Program-made: the position numbers and the translations under genes
Assembly: GCA_947627815.1 (NCBI GenBank)
Contig: CANQXN010000080.1
Span: 1 to 7,593 of the forward strand
DNA length: 7,593 nucleotides
Direction of reading: 5' to 3'
Origin: an uncultured Clostridia bacterium
GTDB taxonomy: Bacteria; Bacillota; Clostridia; Oscillospirales; CAG-272
Part shown: positions 1 through 5,905 of the stretch, piece after piece
Numbering within the stretch: the stretch's first letter is position 1
Layout: each line of letters begins with the position of its first letter
The notes under the pieces: generated by a model
The model's input: only the letters and a program-made list of their open reading frames with translations
The model's database searches: none
Told to the model about the DNA's origin: nothing

Positions 1-754
1 CATAGGTGATCGGAATCCGACGCTCACTGTTGGTAATATATACCACAAAGTAGATCATCAGGACAAAGATCACAGTGACAAGGATACCGAAGAAGATACC
101 CCAGCCGATGACATTCGATGTGAAGAGGTTGACGATGCTGCCGGCAAGGGCCGGACCCTGAGAAAGGATGTTGACAAACAGGATCATGGAGATACCGTTG
201 CCAATGCCCCGCTCGTTGATTTTTTCACCCAGCCACATGATCAGCGAAGCGCCGGCGGTAAACGAGGCGACAATCGCGAGCATCTGGAGAATGGAATAAT
301 TGCCGACTTTCCAGGTGTTGGATTTGACCAGCCAGCCGTTTCTGGCAAGGATCAGGTAATATGCCAAAGAGGTGACGACAGCAAGAACGATGGTAAGGAT
401 TCTTGTGGCCTTTTCGATCTTCTTTTTGCCTTCTTCATCCTTGGACATTTCCTGCAGCCGTTTGAAAGCTACAGAAAGCAGCTGCATAACGATCTGTGCG
501 GTAATGTACGGGCTGATACCGAGGGCAAAGAAGGTCGCCTGACCCAAAGCGCCGCCGGAAAGCACATTCATATACGAAAAGATCGTATCGCCATAATAGG
601 CATTGAAAGAACCGAGGACATCCGAACTGACATATGGCACCGGTACGGCGCAACCCAAGCGGTAGATCAACAGGATCAGAGCCGTAAACAGGATCTTTTT
701 CCGGATATCAACTGCCGCCCAGATATTCCTGATTTTCTGAATAGCCGCTTTCAT
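1..754 (-). CDS. secY: Protein translocase channel subunit SecY (5' part, cut by window edge)
   Basis: SecY forms the protein-conducting channel of the SecYEG translocon in the cytoplasmic membrane. My own translation from the ATG at 754-752 gives 251 residues with no stop up to the window edge, so the C-terminal part (roughly 40%) is missing. Visible landmarks: a cytosolic basic N-terminus followed by TM1 (about residues 21-40), the plug region (about 59-70), the conserved GISPYITAQ motif (79-87) in TM2, GEKINERGIGNG (176-187) at the loop entering TM5, and the SERRIP cytosolic loop start (243-248). Further hydrophobic stretches lie at 118-136, 153-175, 188-212 and 217-240. The start codon shares its A with the TGA of rplO (TGATG), and a GAGGTGATC Shine-Dalgarno lies inside the rplO end. 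Location after rplO is the standard spc-operon arrangement. Identification is secure; only completeness is limited. Confidence 0.97.
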   Translation of the reverse strand, partial: MKAAIQKIRNIWAAVDIRKKILFTALILLIYRLGCAVPVPYVSSDVLGSFNAYYGDTIFSYMNVLSGGALGQATFFALGISPYITAQIVMQLLSVAFKRLQEMSKDEEGKKKIEKATRILTIVLAVVTSLAYYLILARNGWLVKSNTWKVGNYSILQMLAIVASFTAGASLIMWLGEKINERGIGNGISMILFVNILSQGPALAGSIVNLFTSNVIGWGIFFGILVTVIFVLMIYFVVYITNSERRIPITY

Positions 755-1194
755 CAGATCACCTCGACCGTACCGCCGAGCGCTTTGATCTTTTCATCGG
801 CTGTTTTCGAGATGGCTGACACCTGAACGGTTAATTTCTTTGTCAGTTCGCCGTTGCCGAGCACCTTGACGCCGTCGTAGAGCTTTTTGACAAGACCCAT
901 TTTGACAAGCGTTTCCGCGTTGACCACGGCGCCGTCCTCAAATACATTGAGAGAACCGACATTGACAATCGCATAAACAGTGGCAAATTTATTTTTGAAT
1001 CCCCGTTTCGGGAGCTGTCTGTAAAGCGGGAACTGTCCGCCTTCAAACCCGACGCGCACGCCGCCGCCCGAGCGGGCATTCTGACCTTTGTGTCCTTTGC
1101 CGGCCGTTTTACCGTTCCCCGAGCCGGTGCCTCTGCCCTTGCGGAAAACCGCTTTGGCAGAACCTTCCGCCGGGGAAAGTTCGTGGAGCTTCAT
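754..1194 (-). CDS. rplO: 50S ribosomal protein L15
   Basis: L15 is a late-assembling protein of the large subunit that binds 23S rRNA. The 146-residue product has the family's usual length. The extended glycine/basic N-terminal arm is clear: KGRGTGSGNGKTAGKGHKG at 19-37, then the ARSGGG segment (40-45), VGFEGGQFPLYRQLPKRGF (48-66), and the globular C-terminal domain ending in a GGTVEVI strand (140-146). The ATG at 1194-1192 is preceded by AAAGGAGGA on the minus strand (1201-1209) at a suitable distance. It follows rpmD by 30 bp and its TGA overlaps the secY ATG by one base. Nothing is unusual in the sequence. Confidence 0.98.
   Translation of the reverse strand: MKLHELSPAEGSAKAVFRKGRGTGSGNGKTAGKGHKGQNARSGGGVRVGFEGGQFPLYRQLPKRGFKNKFATVYAIVNVGSLNVFEDGAVVNAETLVKMGLVKKLYDGVKVLGNGELTKKLTVQVSAISKTADEKIKALGGTVEVI
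757..765 (-). promoter_or_regulatory. Shine-Dalgarno of secY embedded in rplO 3' end
   Basis: The minus strand reads GAGGTGATC just before the secY start. This matches nine contiguous bases of the complement of the 16S rRNA 3' tail (the extended AAGGAGGTGATC consensus). These bases also encode the last sense residues of L15 (Glu-Val-Ile). It supports the ATG at 754-752 as the secY start and suggests that ribosomes terminating on rplO re-initiate on secY. Confidence 0.8.
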
Positions 1195-1224
1195 GGTAAT
1201 TCCTCCTTTATCGTTTTTCGTTTC

Positions 1225-1416
1225 TTATGCAGAAACTTCTTCCACCTTGACAAGATGAGAAAGCACTTTGATCTTTCCCTGTGTTGCCGGTGTATTGGGG
1301 AGAACTTTTTGATCTCCGATCTTTTTGAGAGCCAGTGAAGCGGCCGTCGCTTTGGTATTGGGAAGTTCACCGATCAGGCTTTTGACAAGCGTGATCTTTA
1401 CCATTTTGTTATCCAT
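1225..1416 (-). CDS. rpmD: 50S ribosomal protein L30
   Basis: L30 is a small 23S rRNA-binding protein of the large subunit, present in many but not all bacteria. I chose the ATG at 1416-1414, giving 63 residues beginning MDNKMVKITLVKS. An AGGAGG lies eight bases upstream (1425-1430). A second Met four codons further in (1404-1402) would match the shortest family members, but it is about 20 bases from that Shine-Dalgarno and is less likely. Family features are the opening KITLVKS strand, the Ser-Leu-Ala-Leu-Lys-Lys helix (27-32) followed by IGDQKVLPNTPATQGKI (33-49), and the closing strand with VLSHLVKVEE (51-60). It sits 14 bp after rpsE and 30 bp before rplO. Confidence 0.95.
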   Translation of the reverse strand: MDNKMVKITLVKSLIGELPNTKATAASLALKKIGDQKVLPNTPATQGKIKVLSHLVKVEEVSA

Positions 1417-1424
1417 GACCGATC

Positions 1425-1430
1425 CCCTCC
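1425..1430 (-). promoter_or_regulatory. Shine-Dalgarno of rpmD abutting the rpsE stop codon
   Basis: The minus strand reads TGAGGAGGGG, where TGA (1433-1431) is the rpsE stop and the AGGAGG begins at its last base region. The spacing of eight bases to the ATG at 1416 decides the L30 start over both a longer TTG-initiated reading and the internal ATG at 1404. Confidence 0.75.
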
Positions 1431-1931
1431 TCAAACTTTGCTGACATCAATACCGCGCATTTTCGCGACTTCCTCTGCCGTCCGCAGCTGCTTCAGCCCC
1501 TCAAAGGTGGCCTTGACAACATTGGTGGGATTGGAAGAACGGAGGCATTTTGCACGGATATTTTTGATGCCCGCCATCTCCAGCACCGCTCTCACGGTAC
1601 TGCCGGCGATAATACCGGTGCCTTCGGGGGCGGGCTTCAAAAGAACCTTGCCGGCGCCAAACTCACCGATCACCTCGTGAGGAATGGTGTTGCCCTTCAA
1701 AGACACGGTAATCATATTTTTCTTGGCATCCTCAATCCCCTTGCGGATGGCTTCGGGGGTTTCGGCTGCTTTGCCTAAGCCGTAGCCGACATGGCCGTTG
1801 CCGTCGCCCACCACCATAATGGCAGCAAAGGAACCGACACGACCGCCTTTTACGGTCTTGGACACTCTCTTGATCGCAACGCGTTTCTCCTGAAGATCGA
1901 CCGTTGTGGCGTCAAACTTATTTGTAGCCAT
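1431..1931 (-). CDS. rpsE: 30S ribosomal protein S5
   Basis: S5 lies on the solvent side of the small subunit near the mRNA entry channel and affects decoding accuracy. The 166-residue protein is full length. The N-terminal double-stranded-RNA-binding-like domain contains RVSKTVKGGR (22-31), VVGDGNGHVGYGLGKA (40-55) and EAIRKGIEDAKKNM (60-73). The C-terminal domain contains the EGTGIIAGSTVRAVLEMAG stretch (103-121), SSNPTNVVKATFEGL (132-146) and MRGIDVSKV at the end. The basic loop around Lys-28, equivalent to the loop where E. coli spectinomycin-resistance changes map, keeps the SKTVKGGR sequence. Right after it, E. coli Ile-Phe is Val-Gly here (32-33). An AAGGAGAG lies upstream of the ATG at 1931. 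It starts 20 bp after rplR. Confidence 0.98.
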   Translation of the reverse strand: MATNKFDATTVDLQEKRVAIKRVSKTVKGGRVGSFAAIMVVGDGNGHVGYGLGKAAETPEAIRKGIEDAKKNMITVSLKGNTIPHEVIGEFGAGKVLLKPAPEGTGIIAGSTVRAVLEMAGIKNIRAKCLRSSNPTNVVKATFEGLKQLRTAEEVAKMRGIDVSKV

Positions 1932-1951
1932 AGTACTCTCCTTACCCTTTC

Positions 1952-2311
1952 TCAGAACTTGAGGCCGGCGGCGCGGGCGCCCTCGGCAAGCTCAAGCACG
2001 CGTCCGTGATAGAGATAGCCGCCGCGGTCAAAGACCACAGTTTCGATCCCTTTGGCTTTGGCCCGTTCCGCGATCATGGTTCCGACTTTTTTGGCCGCTT
2101 CTTTATTGCTGCCGATCATGCCGAAATCCTTTTCATAAGAAGAGGCGGCGCAAAGCGTGGTGCCGGTCGTATCATCGATGATCTGCACGGATATATGGGC
2201 ATTGGAACGATATACGCACAGACGGGGGCGTGCGGGCGTACCGGAGATTTTCGCTCTGACTCTGGTATGTCTTTTCTTGCGTTGAAGATTGGAATCTCTT
2301 TTCGTAACCAT
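1952..2311 (-). CDS. rplR: 50S ribosomal protein L18
   Basis: L18 binds 5S rRNA and, with L5, attaches it to the central protuberance of the large subunit. The 119-residue protein is of normal length. It has a flexible basic N-terminus (about 9-20, rich in Arg/Lys), a PRLCVYRSNAHISVQIIDD core strand pair (29-47), the FDRGGYLYHGRV 5S-contact segment (94-105) and the typical ARAAGLKF ending (112-119). The ATG at 2311-2309 has AAGGGGAG upstream (2321-2328), which touches the TGA of rplF at 2331-2329. It lies 17 bp after rplF and 20 bp before rpsE. Confidence 0.98.
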   Translation of the reverse strand: MVTKRDSNLQRKKRHTRVRAKISGTPARPRLCVYRSNAHISVQIIDDTTGTTLCAASSYEKDFGMIGSNKEAAKKVGTMIAERAKAKGIETVVFDRGGYLYHGRVLELAEGARAAGLKF

Positions 2312-2328
2312 TTCGTCTTACTCCCCTT

Positions 2329-2871
2329 TCACTTTTTCCCGGCCTTACCGGCTTTGCGGCGGATATGTTCGCCGGCATACTTGACGCCTTTGCCCTTATA
2401 GGGTTCGGGCGGTCTCTTGCCTCTTACTTCCGCGGCGACCTGGCCAACCTTCTGCTTATCGATGCCGGAAACGACCACCGTGGTGTCGTTGGGGCAGGAG
2501 AAGGAAACCTCGTCGGTATCCTTGAAAATCACAGGGTGGGAATAGCCGAGGCTCAGGGTGAGCGTCTGCCCCTGTTTGTTGGCTCTGTAACCGACGCCGA
2601 CAATCTCCAGGGTTTTGCTGTAGCCGTTGGTAACACCTTCCACCATATTGTGGATGAGGGTGCGGGAAAGACCGTGGAGCGATCTCGACACTTTTTCGTC
2701 ATCCGGCCGTGTCACATGGACTTCACCGGGCGCCACATTCACCGTGATAACGGGAGAAATCTGTGTGGCAAGCGTTCCCTTGGGTCCCTTGACGGTAACC
2801 AGGTTGTCGGCGTTGACGGTGACATCAACACCGGCGGGAACAACAATAACTTTTCTACCGATTCTGGACAT
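2329..2871 (-). CDS. rplF: 50S ribosomal protein L6
   Basis: L6 sits near the GTPase-associated region and the sarcin-ricin loop of the large subunit. It has 180 residues and the expected tandem duplicated fold. Domain 1 spans roughly 1-80 (start MSRIGRK, TVKGPKG at 26-32, SRTLIHNMVEGV at 69-80). Domain 2 begins near 84 with KTLEIVGVGYRA (86-97) and LGYSHPV (108-114). The C-terminal RNA-binding signature KRPPEPYKGKGVKY (152-165) is followed by a lysine/arginine-rich end. The Shine-Dalgarno AAGGAGG (2881-2887) lies two bases beyond the rpsH stop, supporting the ATG at 2871-2869. It is 18 bp after rpsH and 17 bp before rplR. Confidence 0.98.
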   Translation of the reverse strand: MSRIGRKVIVVPAGVDVTVNADNLVTVKGPKGTLATQISPVITVNVAPGEVHVTRPDDEKVSRSLHGLSRTLIHNMVEGVTNGYSKTLEIVGVGYRANKQGQTLTLSLGYSHPVIFKDTDEVSFSCPNDTTVVVSGIDKQKVGQVAAEVRGKRPPEPYKGKGVKYAGEHIRRKAGKAGKK

Positions 2872-2889
2872 ACTGTTATTCCTCCTTAA

Positions 2890-3285
2890 TTACCAAATGA
2901 ACGCAAGGATTTCACCGCCGACATTCTCGGTGCGCGCTTTTTTGTCGGTCATGATGCCCTTGGAAGTGGATACGATGGCGATGCCTAAACCGTTCATGAC
3001 CTTAGGCATATCCTCGCAACTGGAATAAATACGCAGACCGGGCTTGGAAACGCGTCTAAGCCCCTGGATCACCTGCTTTTTGCCGATGTATTTCAGGGTA
3101 ATGCGAATCACGCCCTGTTTGCCGTCTTCGATCACCTGATAGCCCTTGATATAGCCTTCTTCCACCAAGATGTCGGCAATTGCCTTCTTCATGTTGGAAG
3201 CGGGTACATCAACGGTTTCGTGTCTTGCCGCATTGGCATTGCGGATCCGGGTGAGCATATCCGCAATCACATCAGAAATTTGCAT
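2890..3285 (-). CDS. rpsH: 30S ribosomal protein S8
   Basis: S8 is a primary binder of 16S rRNA helix 21 and, in E. coli, also the translational repressor of the spc operon. From the ATG at 3285-3283 the product is 131 residues, the family norm. It opens with MQISDVIADMLTRIRNAN and then has VPASNMKKAIADIL (27-40), a GLRRVSKPGLRIY segment (75-87) and the C-terminal signature GLGIAIVSTSKGIMTD (99-114), ending GGEILAFIW. The frame stays open further upstream, but those codons (3286-3417) encode nothing S8-like, and the AGGAGG at 3295-3300 fixes the start. A 162-bp spacer separates it from rpsN, by far the longest gap in this block. Confidence 0.98.
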   Translation of the reverse strand: MQISDVIADMLTRIRNANAARHETVDVPASNMKKAIADILVEEGYIKGYQVIEDGKQGVIRITLKYIGKKQVIQGLRRVSKPGLRIYSSCEDMPKVMNGLGIAIVSTSKGIMTDKKARTENVGGEILAFIW

Positions 3286-3447
3286 AATTATTAACCTCCT
3301 ATGCAAGTTTGATCTCTCTTGCTGCCCCTTGGAGCGGACGCTTGACGAAGCGCCCGGGGCCTGCCACCGGCGGTTAAAGTTTTCTTTCCTTTCCGGTTTG
3401 GGAGATAGTCGATTCAAATTGTTCTGTGGCGCAAAGCTGCCCGGGAA
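3286..3447 (-). other. Long rpsN-rpsH intergenic spacer with potential RNA structure
   Basis: This 162-bp non-coding spacer stands out in a block where other gaps are 56 bp or less. By eye, two stems can be drawn. One pairs 3303-3307 with 3318-3322 (GCAAG/CTTGC, ten-base loop). The other is two-tiered: 3324-3328 with 3356-3360 (GCCCC/GGGGC) enclosing 3339-3343 with 3348-3352 (CGCTT/AAGCG, four-base loop). No T-run follows either stem in the transcript direction, so a Rho-independent terminator is unlikely. A translational control element for rpsH and the genes after it, an RNA-processing site, or simply drifted sequence are all possible. No known riboswitch or leader class was recognised. Confidence 0.4.
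3295..3300 (-). promoter_or_regulatory. Shine-Dalgarno of rpsH
   Basis: AGGAGG on the minus strand sits nine bases upstream of the ATG at 3285. It selects the S8-like start over the upstream in-frame extension. It lies directly downstream (in the transcript) of a predicted small stem at 3303-3322, so its accessibility might be affected by folding of the spacer. Confidence 0.8.
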
Positions 3448-3633
3448 TTACCAGGAAGCCTTTCTCACGCCGGGGATCTCGCCTTTATAAGCCAATTCCC
3501 TGAAGCAGATACGGCAGATGCCGTATTTGCGGAGGTAAGCGTGCGGACGGCCGCAGATTTTGCAGCGGTTATACTCACGGGTGGAGAATTTCTGCTTCTT
3601 CTGCTGCTTGTTGATCATTGACTTCTTAGCCAT
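3448..3633 (-). CDS. rpsN: 30S ribosomal protein S14, zinc-binding short type
   Basis: S14 belongs to the 30S head, near the A/P-site side. At 61 residues this is the short, zinc-dependent form (type Z). Four zinc ligands are present as Cys24-x2-Cys27 and Cys40-x2-Cys43, framed by REYNRCKICGRPHAYLRKYGIC (the spacing of CKIC and CRIC), and the protein ends with the conserved GEIPGVRKASW. The ATG at 3633-3631 has AGGAGG at 3643-3648, nine bases upstream. It starts 19 bp after rplE. Firmicutes often carry a second, zinc-free S14 elsewhere for zinc limitation; none is in this window. It is the usual gene between rplE and rpsH. Confidence 0.98.
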   Translation of the reverse strand: MAKKSMINKQQKKQKFSTREYNRCKICGRPHAYLRKYGICRICFRELAYKGEIPGVRKASW

Positions 3634-3652
3634 GCTGCTCTTCCTCCTTTAC

Positions 3653-4195
3653 TCAGGCATTGGCAAACGGGGCGCCGAAGAGCTTCAAAAGCTCTCTTGC
3701 TTCCTCGTCTGTCTTGGCGGTAGTCACAAAGGCGATATCCATGCCGCGGATCTTTTCCACCTTATCGTAATCGATTTCGGGGAAGATCAGCTGTTCCTTG
3801 AGTCCCAGGGAGTAGTTCCCTCTGCCGTCGAAGGCGTTGGGATTGATGCCCTTGAAGTCGCGGACGCGGGGGAGAGCGAAGCTGAAGAGTCTATCCATAA
3901 ACTCATACATTCTGTCGCCCCGCAGGGTCACTTTCACGCCGATCTTCATGCCCTGACGGACTTTGAAGTTCGCGATGGACTTTCTGGCGTAAGTGGGAAC
4001 GGCTTTTTGACCGGCAATCGCGGTGATCTCGTTGATGACATTCTCAATGACTTTGGCATTGTCGCGGCCGTCGCCGGCGCCGACATTGATCACGATCTTA
4101 TCCAGCTTGGGGATTTCCATCACACTCTTATAGCCGTATTTTTTCAGGAGGGCGGGCGCGATGTCATTCTTGTACAAATCTTTCATTCTTGCCAT
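3653..4195 (-). CDS. rplE: 50S ribosomal protein L5
   Basis: L5 binds 5S rRNA and forms part of the central protuberance, contacting the small-subunit head and P-site tRNA. It is 180 residues long, matching the family. Visible features are the N-terminal LYKNDIAPALLKKYGYKSVMEIP region (about 7-29), a KIVINVGAGDGRDN strand-loop (33-46), RKSIANFKVRQGMKIG (71-86), the VTLRGDRMYEFMDRL helix entry (89-103), and FPEIDYDKVEKIRGMDI (138-154). Two Met codons lie at the start (residues 1 and 4). The first, at 4195-4193, is nine bases from an AGGAGG (4205-4210) and is preferred. That Shine-Dalgarno overlaps the rplX stop (TAAGGAGG). Confidence 0.98.
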   Translation of the reverse strand: MARMKDLYKNDIAPALLKKYGYKSVMEIPKLDKIVINVGAGDGRDNAKVIENVINEITAIAGQKAVPTYARKSIANFKVRQGMKIGVKVTLRGDRMYEFMDRLFSFALPRVRDFKGINPNAFDGRGNYSLGLKEQLIFPEIDYDKVEKIRGMDIAFVTTAKTDEEARELLKLFGAPFANA

Positions 4196-4209
4196 GATCC
4201 CGTACCTCC

Positions 4210-4554
4210 TTAGTCAAATTTATAACCGCATTTGGCGCAGACGCGGACTTTCTTGCCGTCGTCGGTCAACTGCGTATGTGTGCGGACACCCTTATCGCAC
4301 TTCGGGCAATAAAGCTGTACTTTGCAGGCGTAGAGAGGAGAATCGACTTTGACGATGCCGCCCTCGTCGCCCTGCTTTTTGGGTTTTACATGTTTGGTGA
4401 CGGTGTTGAACCCTTCCACAATCACCTTGCCCTCTTTCGGGGCGACCTCAAGAACTTTGCCGGTAACATGGGCGCCGCTCTTGGTGACTTTGTTGTTTTT
4501 ATGGCCGGTAAGAAGTACGACGGTGTCACCGGTTTTCACATGCATTTTACTCAT
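4210..4554 (-). CDS. rplX: 50S ribosomal protein L24 with C-terminal zinc ribbon and enlarged KOW loop
   Basis: L24 is an assembly-initiating protein binding the 5' end region of 23S rRNA. The 114-residue product has an N-terminal KOW/SH3-like domain starting MHVKTGDTVVLLTG (4-17) and continuing VTGKVLEVAPKEGKVIVEG (30-48). It then has the KHVKPKKQGDEGGIV segment (54-68) and a C-terminal zinc ribbon with Cys83-x2-Cys86 and Cys106-x2-Cys109, a feature seen in many Gram-positive L24s. Compared with the usual short GKDKGKxGKVL turn, the stretch at about 18-30 (HKNNKVTKSGAHV) is longer by roughly eight residues. The ATG at 4554 is seven bases from AGGAGG (4562-4567). It sits 12 bp after rplN and 14 bp before rplE. 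Confidence 0.97.
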   Translation of the reverse strand: MSKMHVKTGDTVVLLTGHKNNKVTKSGAHVTGKVLEVAPKEGKVIVEGFNTVTKHVKPKKQGDEGGIVKVDSPLYACKVQLYCPKCDKGVRTHTQLTDDGKKVRVCAKCGYKFD

Positions 4555-4566
4555 CTTGTGACCTCC

Positions 4567-4935
4567 TTACAGTACTTCCGGCGCAAGGGACAGGATCTTG
4601 GTGTACTCTTTATCGCGGAGTTCACGGGCGACAGGCCCAAAGATACGCGTCCCGACGGGGTTCTTGTCTTCCTTGATAATAACAACGGCGTTATCGTCAA
4701 ACCGCACATACGAGCCATCCACGCGGCGGACGCCTTTTTTCGTGCGCACCACCACGGCTTTGACCACATCGCTCTTTTTGACCTGCCCGCCGGGCGTCGC
4801 TTTCTTCACGCAACACACGACGACATCGCCGATCGAGGCATAGCGTCTGCCCGAGCCGCCGAGGACACGAATGCACATGACCTCTTTCGCACCGGTGTTG
4901 TCAGCTACCCTCATAAAAGATTGCTGTTGAATCAT
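4567..4935 (-). CDS. rplN: 50S ribosomal protein L14
   Basis: L14 lies at the subunit interface of the 50S, where it helps form intersubunit bridges and is the docking site of the silencing factor RsfS. Its 122 residues are exactly the canonical length. The sequence opens MIQQQSFMRVADNTGAK, contains VLGGSGRRYASIGDVV (24-39) and the conserved central segment with AVVVRTKKGVRR (60-71), VRFDDNAVVII (77-87), and ends with GTRIFGPVARELR (95-107) and KILSLAPEVL. AGGAGG at 4945-4950, nine bases upstream, supports the ATG at 4935. It is the first gene of the classical spc operon and follows rpsQ by 56 bp. I see no convincing promoter or terminator in that gap, so it is probably co-transcribed with the S10-type genes. 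Confidence 0.98.
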   Translation of the reverse strand: MIQQQSFMRVADNTGAKEVMCIRVLGGSGRRYASIGDVVVCCVKKATPGGQVKKSDVVKAVVVRTKKGVRRVDGSYVRFDDNAVVIIKEDKNPVGTRIFGPVARELRDKEYTKILSLAPEVL

Positions 4936-4991
4936 TTATCGGTTCCTCCTATTTCGGCACAATCGGTTGTACCTACTATTGAAACAGTTGA

Positions 4992-5261
4992 TTATTTCGC
5001 CTTTTCGATGATGGTAACGACACGCCACCGTTTGGTCTTGGACAAGGGTCTTGTTTCCATGACTTCCACCACATCTCCGACGGAGCATTGGTTTTCTTCA
5101 TCATGGGCGTGCAGTTTCTTGGTGCGTTTCACGATTTTGCCATACATCGGATGCTTAACATTATCTTCGATTGCCACGACCACGGTCTTGTCCATGGAAG
5201 TGCTGATCACTTTGCCGACTCTGGTTTTACGCAGGGTGCGTTCAGTAGTAACTTCACTCAT
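4992..5261 (-). CDS. rpsQ: 30S ribosomal protein S17
   Basis: S17 is a primary 16S rRNA binder in the 30S body, with an OB-fold. The product is 89 residues, normal for the family. It has RKTRVGKVISTSMDKTVVV (11-29), a conserved HPMYGKIVKRTKKLHAHDE segment (37-55), and the S17 signature GDVVEVMETRPLSKTKRW (62-79) near the C-terminus. AAGGAGA is found upstream of the ATG at 5261, with GGAG at 5270-5273. It follows rpmC by 21 bp and is the last gene of the S10-operon set; 56 bp separate it from rplN. Confidence 0.98.
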   Translation of the reverse strand: MSEVTTERTLRKTRVGKVISTSMDKTVVVAIEDNVKHPMYGKIVKRTKKLHAHDEENQCSVGDVVEVMETRPLSKTKRWRVVTIIEKAK

Positions 5262-5282
5262 GACTCATTCTCCTTTTTAAAA

Positions 5283-5471
5283 TCAAGCATTCATTTCGTG
5301 GAGAATCGTCATGACGCGAGCGATATCCTTTTTGACATCCTCGATGCGATGCGTATTCTCGAGCTGGTTAATCGCTTTCTGGAAACGAAGATTCAGAAGC
5401 TCTTCCTTCAATTCCTTGAGCTTGGTCTGAAGCTCTTCGGGAGACATTGATCTGAGTTCTTTTGCTTTCAT
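5283..5471 (-). CDS. rpmC: 50S ribosomal protein L29
   Basis: L29 is a small helical protein next to the polypeptide exit, neighbouring L23, the docking platform for trigger factor and the signal recognition particle. At 62 residues it is the usual size. The sequence predicts two long helices: MKAKELRSMSPEELQTKLKE with KEELLNLRFQKAINQ (roughly 8-36), then ENTHRIEDVKKDIARVMTIL (38-57). The LRFQ and Arg-Ile-x2-Val-Lys-Lys-Asp-Ile-Ala-Arg patterns are typical. The ATG at 5471-5469 lies two bases after the rplP stop, and its GAGGAGG Shine-Dalgarno (5479-5485) is part of the final L16 codons (Glu-Glu-Val). Confidence 0.97.
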   Translation of the reverse strand: MKAKELRSMSPEELQTKLKELKEELLNLRFQKAINQLENTHRIEDVKKDIARVMTILHEMNA

Positions 5472-5473
5472 GA

Positions 5474-5905
5474 TTATACCTCCTCGGAAGCTACAGCGTC
5501 GCTTTTGACGACGAACTTGGTCTTGATGGGGAGCTTGTGTCCGGCAAGACGCATGGCTTCCTTGGCCACATCCACAGGAACGCCATCCATTTCAAACAGA
5601 ACTCTGCCCGGTTTCACAACGGCTGCCCAGTATTCGGGAGAACCTTTACCGGAACCCATACGGGTTTCAGCCGGTTTCTCGGTGATGGGTTTATCCGGGA
5701 AAACTTTGATCCAGACATGGCCGCCACGCTTGATGTATCTCGTCATGGAGACACGGGCCGCCTCGATCTGGTTGCCGGTCAGCCAACAGGGTTCAAGAGC
5801 AACCAGGCCGTAAAGCCCGTTGGTAATGGTATTGCCGCGAGTGGCTTTGCCCTTGAGTCTGCCCCGCTGAACGCGGCGGTATTTCACTCTCTTCGGCTGT
5901 AACAT
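5474..5905 (-). CDS. rplP: 50S ribosomal protein L16
   Basis: L16 organises the A-site tRNA region of the large subunit and is needed for late 50S maturation. The 143-residue protein has the family length. Its features are MLQPKRVKYRRVQRGR at the N-terminus, GLVALEPCWLTGNQIEAAR (33-51), MTRYIKRGG (54-62), WIKVFPDKPITEKP (65-78), TRMGSGKGSPEYW (81-93), the VLFEMDGVP strand (101-109) and LPIKTKFVVK. The ATG shares its T/A junction with the rpsC stop (TAATG at 5907-5903). The Shine-Dalgarno AAGGGGG (5915-5921) is weaker than those of its neighbours and lies inside the rpsC end, which suggests coupling to S3 translation. Confidence 0.98.
   Translation of the reverse strand: MLQPKRVKYRRVQRGRLKGKATRGNTITNGLYGLVALEPCWLTGNQIEAARVSMTRYIKRGGHVWIKVFPDKPITEKPAETRMGSGKGSPEYWAAVVKPGRVLFEMDGVPVDVAKEAMRLAGHKLPIKTKFVVKSDAVASEEV

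Noticed and set aside
1417..1434. Upstream TTG start for L30 overlapping the rpsE end
   Set aside because: It would place the Shine-Dalgarno inside the coding region; the ATG at 1416 is correctly spaced and gives a family-like N-terminus.
3286..3417. In-frame N-terminal extension of S8 by 44 codons
   Set aside because: The added residues show no S8 similarity, while the ATG at 3285 has a well-placed AGGAGG and gives the canonical length and MQISD start.
3560..4213. Plus-strand open frame of 217 codons opposite rpsN and rplE
   Set aside because: It is antisense to secure genes and its composition mirrors the complement of L5; no ribosome-binding site or family resemblance was seen.
4938..4968. 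Direct repeat AACCGAT (minus strand) on both sides of the rplN Shine-Dalgarno, at 4938-4944 and 4962-4968
   Set aside because: Seven bases twice in a 56-bp spacer is weak, with no symmetry or known operator match; chance is adequate.
4936..4991. Possible S10/spc operon boundary with its own promoter or terminator
   Set aside because: No TTGACA/TATAAT-like pair and no GC stem followed by T-run was found on the minus strand in the spacer.
4276..5280. Long open frame on the plus strand (334 codons) opposite rplX, rplN and rpsQ
   Set aside because: It runs antisense to three certain ribosomal-protein genes, resembles no known family, and antisense openness is expected from the codon bias of these genes.
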